40,724 nt of DNA. Source: Nocardiopsis alkaliphila YIM 80379 (GTDB taxonomy: Bacteria; Actinomycetota; Actinomycetes; Streptosporangiales; Streptosporangiaceae). The stretch covers positions 1 to 40,724 of the forward strand of contig NZ_ANBD01000168.1 of NCBI RefSeq assembly GCF_000341005.1, in the 5' to 3' direction. This document shows, one piece after another, positions 23,486 through 31,670 of this stretch (position 1 is its first letter; each line of letters opens with the position of its first letter). The notes beneath the pieces are model-generated. The model ran no database searches. It saw nothing but the letters and a program-made list of their open reading frames with translations, and was not told the origin of the DNA. The position numbers and the translations under genes are program-made.

Positions 23486-23965
23486 TCACAACCGCAACTC
23501 GAAGCACATCCGAGCCGTTCCGGGACTGTCATAGTCCTCGTGTGGCCCGGTCACGGTGAATCCCATGGAACGGTGGAAGGCGATCGAACCTTCGTTGGCC
23601 GGTGAGGTGATCGCTCGCACCACTGTGCGTCCGTCGGCACGGGCCACGTCGATGAATAGACGGTACAGCTCGCGTGCCAACCCCGAGCGGCGATGCGCCG
23701 GAGACACTCCGGCGAAATGTACGTAGGCCTCATCGGACAGGGAGAGCGAGGGGAAGCCCACCAGGAAACCGGACAGTCCCCCGCCACTCTCCGCGATCAG
23801 GCTGCTGGTGTGGAAGTGATCCAGGAACAGCCGGGGCAGAATGTGCGTGACCGGTTTGCCCCACCAGTCATCACAGACCTCGACGATCCGCGAGTGGTCC
23901 CCGGGAACCGCGTTCCGAATCCGCGTGCCACCCGGCCCCTCCCAGGCCCCACTCCGAACATCCAC
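23486..23965 (-). CDS. GNAT family N-acetyltransferase
   Basis: 159 aa. The acetyl-CoA site is VSPAHRRSGLARELYRLF (the R-R-x-G-x-A form of motif A). The C-terminal ANEGSIAFHRSMGFTVTG is the classical N-x-x-S-x-x-F-x-x-x-G-F strand of GNAT enzymes. The substrate is unknown. GTG 23965 is chosen because GGAGGAGG precedes it by 10 nt. An earlier TTG (23992) overlaps that ribosome binding site. It follows the methyltransferase on the same strand with an 84-bp gap, so the two may share a transcript. Confidence 0.85.
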   Translation of the reverse strand: MDVRSGAWEGPGGTRIRNAVPGDHSRIVEVCDDWWGKPVTHILPRLFLDHFHTSSLIAESGGGLSGFLVGFPSLSLSDEAYVHFAGVSPAHRRSGLARELYRLFIDVARADGRTVVRAITSPANEGSIAFHRSMGFTVTGPHEDYDSPGTARMCFELRL

Positions 23966-24049
23966 CCGACGAATACCTCCTCCGAGCAGCAACGTCTCGT
24001 GATCGAATGCCCCGAACAGGGCCTTGCGAGGTTCCCCTTCCGGAGCCCT

Positions 24050-24883
24050 CTACGGTTTGACCGTGCTGAAGATGGCGGTCCCCGGAATGACGCGACCGCG
24101 AACCGGCCCCCATCCGCCCCACACCTGATCGTTGTCCTCGGGCCATTCGGGTTCGATCATGTCCTGGACCGCCAGGCCCGCCGCGACGAGTCCCCGCAAC
24201 CAGTCACCCACCGTGTGATGGTGCTCGGCGTAGATCGCGCGACCCTGCCCGTCCTCCTCCACGTAGGCGCGGCGGTCGAAGTAGGACTGGCGCACGGTGA
24301 GCCCATGTTCGGTGGGGTCATCGGGGAAGCACCACCGGATCGGATGCGTCACCGAGAACACGAACCTCCCGCCAGGGCGCAGCACCCGAGCGGACTCGGC
24401 GAGTGCCATCTGAGCGGCGGGCACGAACGGGAACGCCCCGAAGGCGGAGAAGACCACGTCGAAGACACCGGTGGCGAACGGCAGACGCTGGGCGTCGGCC
24501 TGGACGGTGGGCACCCGCAGGTCGTTCTGCTCATCGATCCGCCGTGAGTGTTGCAGCTGACGCCACGACAGGTCGAAGGCGACCACCTCTTCCACCCCTT
24601 GGGAGCGCAGCCAACGAGAACACTGTCCCGCCCCACAGCCGACCTCTAGGACCCGGGCTCCGGTGAGGTCGCCGAGCAACCGCGCCTGCGCCTCGTCGAT
24701 CCCCTCCGGCGACCAGATGAATCCGACGTCGCGCAGGAAGTCACCATGCTCGGCCTGGTAGGCGTCGGCGGCCCCATCCCACCAGTACCGTCCGGCCCTG
24801 GCACTCTCATCCGCCGACACGGCGCGCCGTTCCACCCCACCGGGCGCCGGGTAGTCCGGCCCTTCGTTCACACCGTCGTACAC
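24050..24883 (-). CDS. Class I SAM-dependent methyltransferase
   Basis: 277 aa. Motif I is VLEVGCGAGQCSRWL (SAM-binding glycine loop, near residue 80), and VVAFDLSW supplies the acidic residue for the ribose. DVVFSAFGAFPFV is motif IV and ESARVLRPGGRFVFSVTHPIRW the post-II strand of UbiE/Methyltransf_11 enzymes. The start GTG 24883 has GGAG at 4 nt. It begins 7 nt after the SURF1 stop, so the two are co-transcribed. The methylated substrate cannot be deduced; the similar gene is often next to SURF1 in actinobacteria only by local synteny. Confidence 0.9.
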   Translation of the reverse strand: MYDGVNEGPDYPAPGGVERRAVSADESARAGRYWWDGAADAYQAEHGDFLRDVGFIWSPEGIDEAQARLLGDLTGARVLEVGCGAGQCSRWLRSQGVEEVVAFDLSWRQLQHSRRIDEQNDLRVPTVQADAQRLPFATGVFDVVFSAFGAFPFVPAAQMALAESARVLRPGGRFVFSVTHPIRWCFPDDPTEHGLTVRQSYFDRRAYVEEDGQGRAIYAEHHHTVGDWLRGLVAAGLAVQDMIEPEWPEDNDQVWGGWGPVRGRVIPGTAIFSTVKP

Positions 24884-24890
24884 ACCGCTC

Positions 24891-25736
24891 CTAGTCTTGA
24901 GGCCGCAGAACCTTCTCTCGGGGTTCGGTCGAACCCCGATCCGGCTCCTCCCCAGTCTCGCCGCTCCAGGCACCGGGACCGGCCTCGCCCTCCTCCTGAT
25001 GGCTCTCCCGCAGTTCACGGCGGATGAGAACGATCCATCCGACCACCACCACGACGGTGAACACCCACCACTGCACCGCGTAGGAGGCGCTCATACCGCT
25101 GTCCTCCTCACGCAACGAGACACGCTCGGGCGCGACGTCGGGCACCGGGTCCTGGGAGATCAGTTCCACGTAACCGCCGTAGATCGGGTAGGGCAGTTCC
25201 CCGGCGATCCTGTCGACGTCGACGAACATGATCTGCCCTTCGGGCATGCCATCCCGTTCACGCAGGCCGGTGTTCTCCTCGGTCTCACCGAAGTGCAAAC
25301 GTCCGGCCACCTCGATCTCCCCCGCCGGCACCGGTGGGATCTCGGGAGTGTCCAGGGCGGTTTCCCCTCGATCGATCCAGCCTCGGTTGACCAACAGGCC
25401 GGTACCGTCCTCGGTGATCAACGGGGTGAGGACGTGGAAGCCGACCCCTTGGGAGCCGTCGCGGTTGCGCAGTAGTACCTGGTTCTCGCTGTCCCAGGTT
25501 CCGGTGGCCTCGACGGTGCGCCAACGATCCTCCGGAGAGACCTCACCACCCACGGAGGTGAGCTCCTCCACCGGCACCGGCTCGGCGGCGACGTTGTCCC
25601 GCTGGAGGTTGACCGCCACGGCCCGTTGCTCGGCCCGGTCGAGCTGCCAAAAGCCCAACCAGATGAAGGCGGGCACGAGCAGCACGACCAGCGTGTGGAA
25701 GGCCAGCATGCGTCTGGAGAACAGGACTTTGAGCAC
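24891..25736 (-). CDS. SURF1 family protein (cytochrome oxidase biogenesis)
   Basis: 281 aa. Two transmembrane helices (about 10-30 and 222-240) bracket a large extracellular domain, the SURF1 layout. Family signatures are FWQLDRAEQRA just after helix 1, QVLLRNRDGSQGVGFHVLTPL, and LLVNRGWID. SURF1 helps insert haem a into cytochrome c oxidase subunit I. The C-terminal tail after helix 2 is long and acidic (about 40 residues). The start GTG 25736 has a weak ribosome binding site. It is the first gene of the SURF1-methyltransferase unit. Confidence 0.93.
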   Translation of the reverse strand: MLKVLFSRRMLAFHTLVVLLVPAFIWLGFWQLDRAEQRAVAVNLQRDNVAAEPVPVEELTSVGGEVSPEDRWRTVEATGTWDSENQVLLRNRDGSQGVGFHVLTPLITEDGTGLLVNRGWIDRGETALDTPEIPPVPAGEIEVAGRLHFGETEENTGLRERDGMPEGQIMFVDVDRIAGELPYPIYGGYVELISQDPVPDVAPERVSLREEDSGMSASYAVQWWVFTVVVVVGWIVLIRRELRESHQEEGEAGPGAWSGETGEEPDRGSTEPREKVLRPQD

Positions 25737-25760
25737 GTCTTCGAGGTTATGAGACGCCTA

Positions 25761-25808
25761 CGGCCGCAGCGCACCGCCCCCGTCTCGGGAGTGGTGCGCG
25801 TGCGGCCG
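25761..25808 (-). terminator. Long hairpin after chaplin gene
   Basis: Outer stem CGGCCGCA/TGCGGCCG (25761-25768 with 25801-25808) and inner stem CGCACC/GGTGCG (25770-25775 with 25793-25798), separated by a small bulge. It lies between the chaplin stop and the SURF1 start on the minus strand. Confidence 0.6.
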
Positions 25809-25848
25809 GAACGCGGTCGTATCCGCGAGATCATGCCGAAGGTGTGGC

Positions 25849-26904
25849 CTACTCCTCGCCGATGGCGGCGGCCTTGCGCTTACGGGCGAAGTACAGGCCC
25901 GCGCCACCGGCTCCGACGGCGGCCAGCGCGGCGGCGACGAGACCGCTCAGGGCGCCACCGGTGACGGCGAGTTCGGAGCCACCGGCCTGCTCCACGGGAG
26001 CGGGCTTGTCATCGGAGGTACCGGAGGAGTCGTCCTCCTTCTCCTTACCGTCCTCGTGCTCGTCCTTGCCCTTGTCGCCGTCGTCCTTGTCCTCGTCCTT
26101 GTCTTCGTCCTTGTCCTTGCCCTTGTCGCCGTCGTCCTTGTCTTCGTCCTTGTCCTTGTCCTCTTCCTTGTCGTCGCCCTTGTCATCGGAGATCTTCTCG
26201 ACGCAGGAAGACTCGGCGAGGCCGAGGACCGAGACGGCGTTGCCGCAGATCTCGACCGCGGCGTCCACGGGAACGACGACCTGGTTGCCGCTGGCCACAC
26301 CACCCGAACCATCGGTGGTGGGAGAGGCCTCATTGGCGTCGGAGGCGTGGATGATGTTGATGATGGTGGTGCACTTGGCGCTGGCACCGCCGAGGATGGC
26401 GACGGAGTTGCCGCAGATGTCGATGGCGGCGTCGACCGGCAGGACGATCTGGTTGCCGCTGGCCACACCACCCGAACCATCGGTGGTGGTAGTGGTCTGC
26501 GGGGTGCCCTCCTCCTCGAGGACCTCGACGACGGAGGTGCACTCGGCCTCGGAGATTCCCGCGACGGCCACGGAGTCGCCGCACACGTCCAGGGCCGCGT
26601 CGACGGGAACGATGATCTGGTTGCCGCTGGCCACACCACCCGAACCATCGGTGGTGGCGCTCTGACCGCTGCTCTCGTAGAGAACCTCGGACACCTTGGT
26701 GCACTCGGCCTTGGAGATACCGAGGATGGCGAGCGAGTTACCGCACAGGTCGGCCTCGACATCGACGGGAACGACGACCTGATTGCCGCTGCCCACGCCG
26801 CCGGAACCGTCGGTGGTGGCGTCGGCGAAGGCCGCGCTGAACGGCGCCATCACCAGGCCCGCGGTGAGGACGGTGGCGAAGGAATAACGGGACGTGTTGC
26901 GCAT
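25849..26904 (-). CDS. Long chaplin-like surface protein with four chaplin domains and a sortase motif
   Basis: 351 aa. The signal peptide ends at SAAFA-DA (about residue 27). Four chaplin units follow, starting at residues 30, 84, 140 and 196; each has TTDGSGGVASGNQ, a PVDAA-type strand and a pair of cysteines (for example DLCGN...AEC). A Lys/Asp/Glu-rich linker (about 235-295) leads to a sorting signal: LAVTG (312-316), a hydrophobic helix and a basic tail (RKRK). LAXTG is the class E sortase form used by long chaplins. Streptomyces long chaplins usually have two domains, so four is unusual. Chaplins coat aerial hyphae and lower surface tension. ATG 26904 has AAAGG about 12 nt upstream. Confidence 0.92.
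   Translation of the reverse strand: MRNTSRYSFATVLTAGLVMAPFSAAFADATTDGSGGVGSGNQVVVPVDVEADLCGNSLAILGISKAECTKVSEVLYESSGQSATTDGSGGVASGNQIIVPVDAALDVCGDSVAVAGISEAECTSVVEVLEEEGTPQTTTTTDGSGGVASGNQIVLPVDAAIDICGNSVAILGGASAKCTTIINIIHASDANEASPTTDGSGGVASGNQVVVPVDAAVEICGNAVSVLGLAESSCVEKISDDKGDDKEEDKDKDEDKDDGDKGKDKDEDKDEDKDDGDKGKDEHEDGKEKEDDSSGTSDDKPAPVEQAGGSELAVTGGALSGLVAAALAAVGAGGAGLYFARKRKAAAIGEE
26055..26175. repeat. Low-complexity D/K linker repeats in chaplin gene
   Basis: An identical 30-bp segment occurs at 26062-26091 and 26113-26142 (51-bp period) within a run of CTTGTC/CCTCGT-type triplets that encode Lys, Asp and Glu on the minus strand. Such tracts vary in length by slippage. Confidence 0.7.
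26281..26817. repeat. Tandem chaplin units of 168 bp
   Basis: A 39-bp segment encoding TTDGSGGVASGNQ is identical at 26281-26319, 26449-26487 and 26617-26655, exactly 168 bp apart. A diverged fourth copy is at 26779-26817 (162 bp further). Identity at the DNA level points to recent duplication or gene conversion. Confidence 0.85.
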
Positions 26905-27212
26905 GGTGCGGCTGAACCTTTCACAAGACTGTCAGGGGACGCGCCGAACAGGGCGCGGGTTCCGTGTGCCCTGGATCCGGCGCCGTTTACGAGGCCACCC
27001 GGAATGGACACACGGCGGTGGGCCCGTCCATCACGGATTCGACGGGACGGCGGGGCGGCCCACCAGTGGGTACAGGGATGCCGATCGCCCTCTTTCGGAT
27101 TCCTCCCCGAGGACGATCACCACCGGACCGAAACGTTAGAGCAGACCCAGGGATCGCGCAGGAGATTTCCGAAACCACTCGCAGCCATGTCCATTACTCA
27201 GACCACACAGAC

Positions 27213-27361
27213 GATAACTCACTGCAATTAAGGCTGATCAAAAGCTTAAGCCTAACTACTTTGAGTTATCATTTAACTACCCAAGGCGCTGGAGTGGGGA
27301 AGAAAAATCTTCGACCGCCCCCCAGAAGAAACAACTAAGCAACTTCGTAGATTAGTTTTTT
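27213..27361 (+). ncRNA. Candidate small RNA with intrinsic terminator
   Basis: A 9-bp inverted repeat GATAACTCA/TGAGTTATC (27213-27221 with 27262-27270) encloses a smaller stem AGGCT/AGCCT. About 60 nt later AACTAA/TTAGTT (27333-27338 with 27352-27357) runs into six T residues (27356-27361), the form of a rho-independent terminator. This is rare in such GC-rich DNA. No promoter was pinned down. Confidence 0.3.
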
Positions 27362-27442
27362 CTGCCTCACCGAGCGCCTCATAACCTGCGCCCCTATTGC
27401 CAGGAAAGTGACTTAAGGACGAAAGAGGAGGATTGCCCGAAC

Positions 27443-27514
27443 ATGACGTTATCATCACGAAATTCCGTTCCTCGACATCGCGAGTCATCGCCCTCACGGA
27501 ACATGAACGCGTAA
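27443..27514 (+). CDS. Possible 23-aa leader or small ORF
   Basis: ATG 27443 is preceded by AGGAGG (27426-27431) at 11 nt, the best Shine-Dalgarno in this gap, and reads 23 codons to TAA 27512-27514. The product is Ser/Arg-rich and matches nothing I know. It could be a short leader upstream of the CapA gene, or chance. Confidence 0.25.
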   Translation: MTLSSRNSVPRHRESSPSRNMNA

Positions 27515-27723
27515 TCCGTCCCACGAAGATCACTCCTGGCCTTCGACCCGACACCCCTAAAAGAAAGCCGGACATTTTGCGCATCTCAGGCTTTGGCCAT
27601 GAAAACTGGTTCGCCGGCACCCCGCAAAGGAGCCCATCCGACCCCGGCGGTCAACCGGGGCCGGCGGATACGCGTCCTACCCAGCGGACATGCCCCCTTG
27701 AACCTCCGTCCACTGGAGCACGC

Positions 27724-28851
27724 ATGAACCCCGAGCCTTCGCGCCCGTACGGCCGTCAAGTCATCACGACCGGCGCCGTGGCCCTGGCGTTGACCCTCAC
27801 GGCCGCCTGTTCCTCGGCCGAAGAACCGCCACACCTCGATGAAGGGGCCGTGTCCCTCGGGGAAGAAGAGGGGACCGTCCAAGCCCAGTCCTCCTCCGAA
27901 GCAGCCTCCGACCCCTTCACCATCGCCTTCGGCGGCGACGTGATGTTCGAGGGGATGCTCCGCCCCCGTCTCGCAGACCCGGCCACCGCCCTCGACCCGA
28001 TCTCCGAACGGCTCTCCGCGGCCGACCTGGCCATGGTCAACCTGGAGACCGCCGTCACCGAGGGCGGAACTCCCGTGCCCGGGAAGGACTACGTCTTCCG
28101 TGCGCCGCCGAGCGCGCTGGAGGCCTTGGACGCCGCCGGGGTGGACGTGGCCACCGTCGCCAACAACCACGGCATGGACTTCGGTGAGGACGGGCTCCTC
28201 GACACCCTGGACAACGGAGACGCCTCGCCCGTGACCCTCGTGGGCGCCGGCCGCGACATCGACGAGGCCTACGCCCCACACGTGGCCGAGGTCAATGGTC
28301 AGACCGTCGCCCTGTTCGGCGCCACCGACGTCATGGACGACCACCTGATCCCCGCGTGGACCGCCGGCGAGGGAAAGCCCGGCCTGGCCTCCACCAAGTT
28401 CGAGATGAAGGATCGGATGCTGGCCGCGGTCACCGACGCCGCGGCCGAGCACGACAACGTCGTCGTCTTCCTGCACTGGGGACTGGAAGGCGCACACTGT
28501 CCGCTCCCCCACGCGCCCGCGTTGGCCGACGAACTCATCGCCGCCGGCGCCACCACCGTGGTGGGTGGGCACGCGCACGTACTCTCCCCCGGCGGTTTCC
28601 AGGGCGAGGCCTACGTCCACTACGGTCTGAGCAACTTCGTGTTCTACAACTTCGATGGCCCGACCGCGGAGACCGGGGTGCTCACCCTCACCTTCGACCA
28701 GGGCAGCGTGCTGGAGGCCGACTGGGCACCCGCACGGATCCAGGACGGGGTCCCGGTGCCCTACGAGGGCCTGGAAGCCGAACGGGCCCACCAGACCTGG
28801 GTGGACATGCGCACCGAGTGCGGCCTACCGCTCACCGACTCCCCCGCGTAG
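27724..28851 (+). CDS. CapA-family lipoprotein (metallophosphatase-like, poly-gamma-glutamate synthesis type)
   Basis: 375 aa. The signal peptide ends at lipobox TAAC with Cys29. The rest is a PGA_cap (PF09587) domain of the calcineurin-like phosphoesterase fold: FGGDVMFEG (metal Asp), MVNLETAVT, VANNHGMDFG (metal Asn/His), FLHWGLEGAHCPLP, VVGGHAHVLSP (metal His) and YGLSNFVFYN. CapA proteins are tied to poly-gamma-glutamate capsule or to cell-wall precursors, and many actinobacterial homologues are lone lipoproteins like this one with no capBC nearby. The start ATG 27724 has TGGAGC upstream. A very strong terminator follows. Confidence 0.9.
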   Translation: MNPEPSRPYGRQVITTGAVALALTLTAACSSAEEPPHLDEGAVSLGEEEGTVQAQSSSEAASDPFTIAFGGDVMFEGMLRPRLADPATALDPISERLSAADLAMVNLETAVTEGGTPVPGKDYVFRAPPSALEALDAAGVDVATVANNHGMDFGEDGLLDTLDNGDASPVTLVGAGRDIDEAYAPHVAEVNGQTVALFGATDVMDDHLIPAWTAGEGKPGLASTKFEMKDRMLAAVTDAAAEHDNVVVFLHWGLEGAHCPLPHAPALADELIAAGATTVVGGHAHVLSPGGFQGEAYVHYGLSNFVFYNFDGPTAETGVLTLTFDQGSVLEADWAPARIQDGVPVPYEGLEAERAHQTWVDMRTECGLPLTDSPA

Positions 28852-28857
28852 AACACG

Positions 28858-28892
28858 GGTCGGGTCCGGCCACCGAACGCCCGGACCCGACC
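28858..28892. terminator. Strong hairpin between capA-like and add genes
   Basis: Perfect 12-bp stem GGTCGGGTCCGG/CCGGACCCGACC with an 11-nt loop, starting 7 bp after the CapA stop. It lies between convergent genes, so it may act both ways. Confidence 0.8.
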
Positions 28893-28918
28893 ACCGGCCC
28901 AGCGCCCGAGTGCCCGGT

Positions 28919-29953
28919 TCAGGGCACCGGGAGCCCATAGCGTTCGGCCACCGCGTCGATCTCCGCCGCCAGGGCCCGCCGGCGGGCCGCGCCGAGGTAG
29001 GAGGCCTCCACCCCGTTACGGGCCAACCGCACCAGTCCTCGGGCCCCGAGCAGGGCATGGGCGATTTCGTATTCGCCGCTCAGATCACTGCCGAACATCG
29101 TGGGATCGTCACTGTTGAGCGTGACCAGCAAGCCCGCGTCGAGCATGGCGGGGAGCGGATGGTCCTCGATCCTGGCCACCGCACGGGTACGCAGGTTGGA
29201 GGTGGGGCTGACGTCCACGGGCACCTGTTCGTCGACGAGGCGGGCCACCAAGGCGGGATCCTCCATGACGTCGATACCGTGCCCGATCCGTTCGGCTCCC
29301 AGCGCGTCCAGTGCCTCACGGACCCGCTCGGGGCCACCATGCTCACCGGCGTGCGGCAGAGCCGCCAGACCGGCGGCGCGAGCCCGACCGAACACTTCCG
29401 TATACGGTTCCAGGGGCGATTCCACACCGCCCACCCCGAAACCGACCACACTCGGCGGTCCGTACCTCAGTACCGCGTTCACGGTCTCTTCGGCGGCCTC
29501 CACACCGAAGTCGGCGGGAAAGTCGGGGATCCACCTTAGTTGGACGCCGTGCTCGCGTTCGGCCTCGATCCTGGCTCTGTCGATCCCGTCGAAGACCACC
29601 TTCGCCGGGACCCCACGCATCAGATGGGTGTACAGGCTCACGTGGACCTCCGCGTAGCGCACGTTCTGCGCGGCCAGTCGACTCGCGACGACCGAGGTCA
29701 ACAGGGCGAAGTCGGCTTCCTCGCGCAGGGTTCGCACCGAAGCGAGATAGACCTCGACGAAGTGTGGGAAGTCGGTGAACGCGTACCACTTCCGGAGCCC
29801 TTCCAGGGTGTCCGGCAGCCCGGTGACCCGATGCCGTTTCGCCAGTTCGAAGAGGGTCTCCGCGGGCATCGAACCTTCGAGGTGGACGTGCAGTTCCACC
29901 TTCGGCAGGTCCGCGACGAGCGACCTGACGAAAGCGGGAGGATCCTGAGTCAT
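28919..29953 (-). CDS. add: Adenosine deaminase
   Basis: 344 aa, normal length. It converts adenosine (or deoxyadenosine) to inosine with a zinc-activated water in the purine salvage pathway. Zinc ligands are His22 and His24 (KVELHVHLEG), a His in LPHAGEH and an Asp in LNSDDP; other catalytic residues are the Glu of HAGE and the His of RIGHGIDV. VDVSPTSNL is a further family signature. The start ATG 29953 has a modest AGGTTG. It is the downstream gene of a possible unit with the dehydrogenase, but a 256-bp gap argues for its own promoter. Confidence 0.95.
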   Translation of the reverse strand: MTQDPPAFVRSLVADLPKVELHVHLEGSMPAETLFELAKRHRVTGLPDTLEGLRKWYAFTDFPHFVEVYLASVRTLREEADFALLTSVVASRLAAQNVRYAEVHVSLYTHLMRGVPAKVVFDGIDRARIEAEREHGVQLRWIPDFPADFGVEAAEETVNAVLRYGPPSVVGFGVGGVESPLEPYTEVFGRARAAGLAALPHAGEHGGPERVREALDALGAERIGHGIDVMEDPALVARLVDEQVPVDVSPTSNLRTRAVARIEDHPLPAMLDAGLLVTLNSDDPTMFGSDLSGEYEIAHALLGARGLVRLARNGVEASYLGAARRRALAAEIDAVAERYGLPVP

Positions 29954-30209
29954 GGCGACAACCTGAGAGCGTGGTGGATGAGGGACCTGCCCCGTAACCT
30001 ACGGGACATGGACTCTCAGGCCGTGAGCACGCGGTCCACCGTCACCGTCCAGAGGATCCGACCGGGCGATCTTCGGAGCACCACTGCCCGAATCCAGGCG
30101 CGGAACCACCCGTTCGGTCCCGCCGCTTCCGTCTCCTTCCACGATGAGTACGGCGCCGCCCGAACCGGTGACCCGGGAAACGACCCGGGCCACCCTGGGG
30201 TCGACCGGG
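29954..30209. other. Intergenic region between add and dehydrogenase
   Basis: 256 bp. A dyad CCCGTA-ACC-TACGGG lies at 29991-30005, 38 bp upstream of add. A 64-codon minus-strand frame at 29999-30193 (GTG start) encodes a Gly/Arg/Val-rich segment that I cannot match to a family. It could be a small gene, a decayed fragment or chance. Confidence 0.4.
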
Positions 30210-31670
30210 TCAGATCACCGGCGATCCGCCATCGACCCTTCGAGGTACACCGAGCGGGTTGCCCTCGCGTAGTTCGGCGGGCAGCAGGACGTCCGGCACC
30301 GACTGGTAGGTGACCGGACGCAGGAAGCGGCGGATCGCGGTGGTGCCCACCGAGGTGTGCAGCGGCGCGGTCGTGGCCGGGTAAGGGCCACCGTGGGTCA
30401 TGGCGTGGGTGACCGCCACACCGGTCGGCCAACCGTTCCAGACCACCCGTCCGGCCACCGAGGCGCCCAAGGCCAACAGGGCCGGAGCGATCGGGTCCTC
30501 GTCCTCACCGTGAACGGTCACGGTCAACTGTCCGTGCAGGACGCCCCCCACCTCCAGGAGGCGGCGTTCGTCCGGGTAGGTGACCACGAGGGTGGCGGGA
30601 CCGAAGCATTCGGTCAGCAGCGCCTCGGAGCCCTCCAACAACGAGTCCAGGTCCGTGCGCAACAAGGTCGGTGACCATCCCTCATCGGTCCGGCGGCCCC
30701 GCACCAGTACCTCCGTGGCGAGATGACCGGACAGGTCGTCCAGACCTTGGGAGAAACCCTCGGCCACCCGGTCGTTGAGCAGGGGCGTGGCGGCCCGTTC
30801 CTCGAAGTCGGTGACCAGGGCGTCCAACTCGGCACCCTCGGGGACGAACACCACCCCGGGCTTGGTGCAGAACTGACCCGAACCCATCGTGGCCGAATCG
30901 GCGTAGCCCTCCAGGATCTCGGCGCCACGGGCGGTCATGGCCGCGCGGGTCACGAAGACCGGGTTGACACTGCCCAGTTCCCCGTAGAACGGGATGGGGT
31001 CCGGGCGGGAGACCGCCAGGTCGTACAGGGCCCGACCACCGGGGATGGACCCGGTGAAGCCGACCGCCCGCGTGTGTGGATGGGTCACCGCCCTCTTCCC
31101 GGATTCGAACCCGTGGACCAGCGCGAACACCCCTTCGGGGGCTCCGGCTTCGGCCAGGGCGCCGGCGACCACGTCGGCGGTGCGTCGGGCCAGTTCCGGG
31201 TGGCCCGGGTGGGCCTTGACCACGACGGGGCACCCCGCCGCGAGAGCGGAGGCACTATCGCCGCCCGCGGTGGAGAAGGCGAAGGGGAAGTTGCTCGCCC
31301 CGAACACCACCACGGGGCCCAAGGGAACGAGCAGTCGCCGAACGTCGGGGCGGGGGGTGCCCCATCCCGGGTCGACCGGGTCGATCATGGCTTCCAGGTA
31401 CTCGCCGTCCTCCAACACCTGAGCGAACAAGCGCAACTGGAAGGTGGTTCGGCCCAGTTCTCCTCGGCAGCGCACCTCGGGGTAGTGTGCCTCGGCCATC
31501 GCGATGGGAACCAACTCTTCAGCGGCCCCGTCCAGAGCATCGGCGACCACTCGCAACATGCGGGCGCGCTCGGCGGCGGTGAGGGCGGCGAAGAGCGGCG
31601 CAGCGGCGGCCGCGCGTTCCATGACGGTGTCGAGCTCCTCCGCCGTCGTCTCGGGGATGTCGGTGGTCAT
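30210..31670 (-). CDS. Aldehyde dehydrogenase, alpha-ketoglutaric semialdehyde (2,5-dioxovalerate) type
   Basis: 486 aa. NAD(P)-dependent aldehyde dehydrogenase with catalytic Cys268 (SGQFCTKPG) and general base Glu231 (FYGELGSVNP). The nucleotide-binding FGASNFPFAFSTAGGDSASALAAGCPVVVKAHPGHP block (about residues 124-158) and the FTGS segment near 205 match the KGSADH subgroup. That subgroup oxidises 2,5-dioxopentanoate to 2-oxoglutarate at the end of pentose, glucarate or hydroxyproline breakdown. The start ATG 31670 has AGGAGG at 7 nt. A LacI-family operator upstream suggests induction by a sugar or sugar acid. No other pathway gene is in the window. Confidence 0.9.
   Translation of the reverse strand: MTTDIPETTAEELDTVMERAAAAAPLFAALTAAERARMLRVVADALDGAAEELVPIAMAEAHYPEVRCRGELGRTTFQLRLFAQVLEDGEYLEAMIDPVDPGWGTPRPDVRRLLVPLGPVVVFGASNFPFAFSTAGGDSASALAAGCPVVVKAHPGHPELARRTADVVAGALAEAGAPEGVFALVHGFESGKRAVTHPHTRAVGFTGSIPGGRALYDLAVSRPDPIPFYGELGSVNPVFVTRAAMTARGAEILEGYADSATMGSGQFCTKPGVVFVPEGAELDALVTDFEERAATPLLNDRVAEGFSQGLDDLSGHLATEVLVRGRRTDEGWSPTLLRTDLDSLLEGSEALLTECFGPATLVVTYPDERRLLEVGGVLHGQLTVTVHGEDEDPIAPALLALGASVAGRVVWNGWPTGVAVTHAMTHGGPYPATTAPLHTSVGTTAIRRFLRPVTYQSVPDVLLPAELREGNPLGVPRRVDGGSPVI

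Larger units (their letters stand above)
26905..27723. other. Long intergenic region, partly AT-rich
   Basis: 819 bp between the divergent chaplin and CapA genes. The part nearest the chaplin is GC-rich and should hold its promoter; I see no clear -35/-10. The middle (about 27180-27620) is far AT-richer than anything else in the window and contains hairpins, a T-tract and a small reading frame (27443-27514), all listed separately. No recognised gene. Confidence 0.6.

Noticed and set aside
26281-26817. Regularly spaced identical repeats resembling a CRISPR array
   Set aside because: The repeats are coding, keep frame with the chaplin, and their spacers encode related chaplin sequence rather than unique spacers. 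No cas genes are present.
26905-27010. BldN-type promoter for the chaplin gene
   Set aside because: A CGTAAA-like -35 is seen on the minus strand, but no matching -10 at the needed distance.
27433-27723. N-terminal extension of the CapA protein from TTG 27433
   Set aside because: The ribosome binding site abuts the TTG, the extension is Pro/Arg-rich, and it would bury the lipoprotein signal peptide that starts at ATG 27724.
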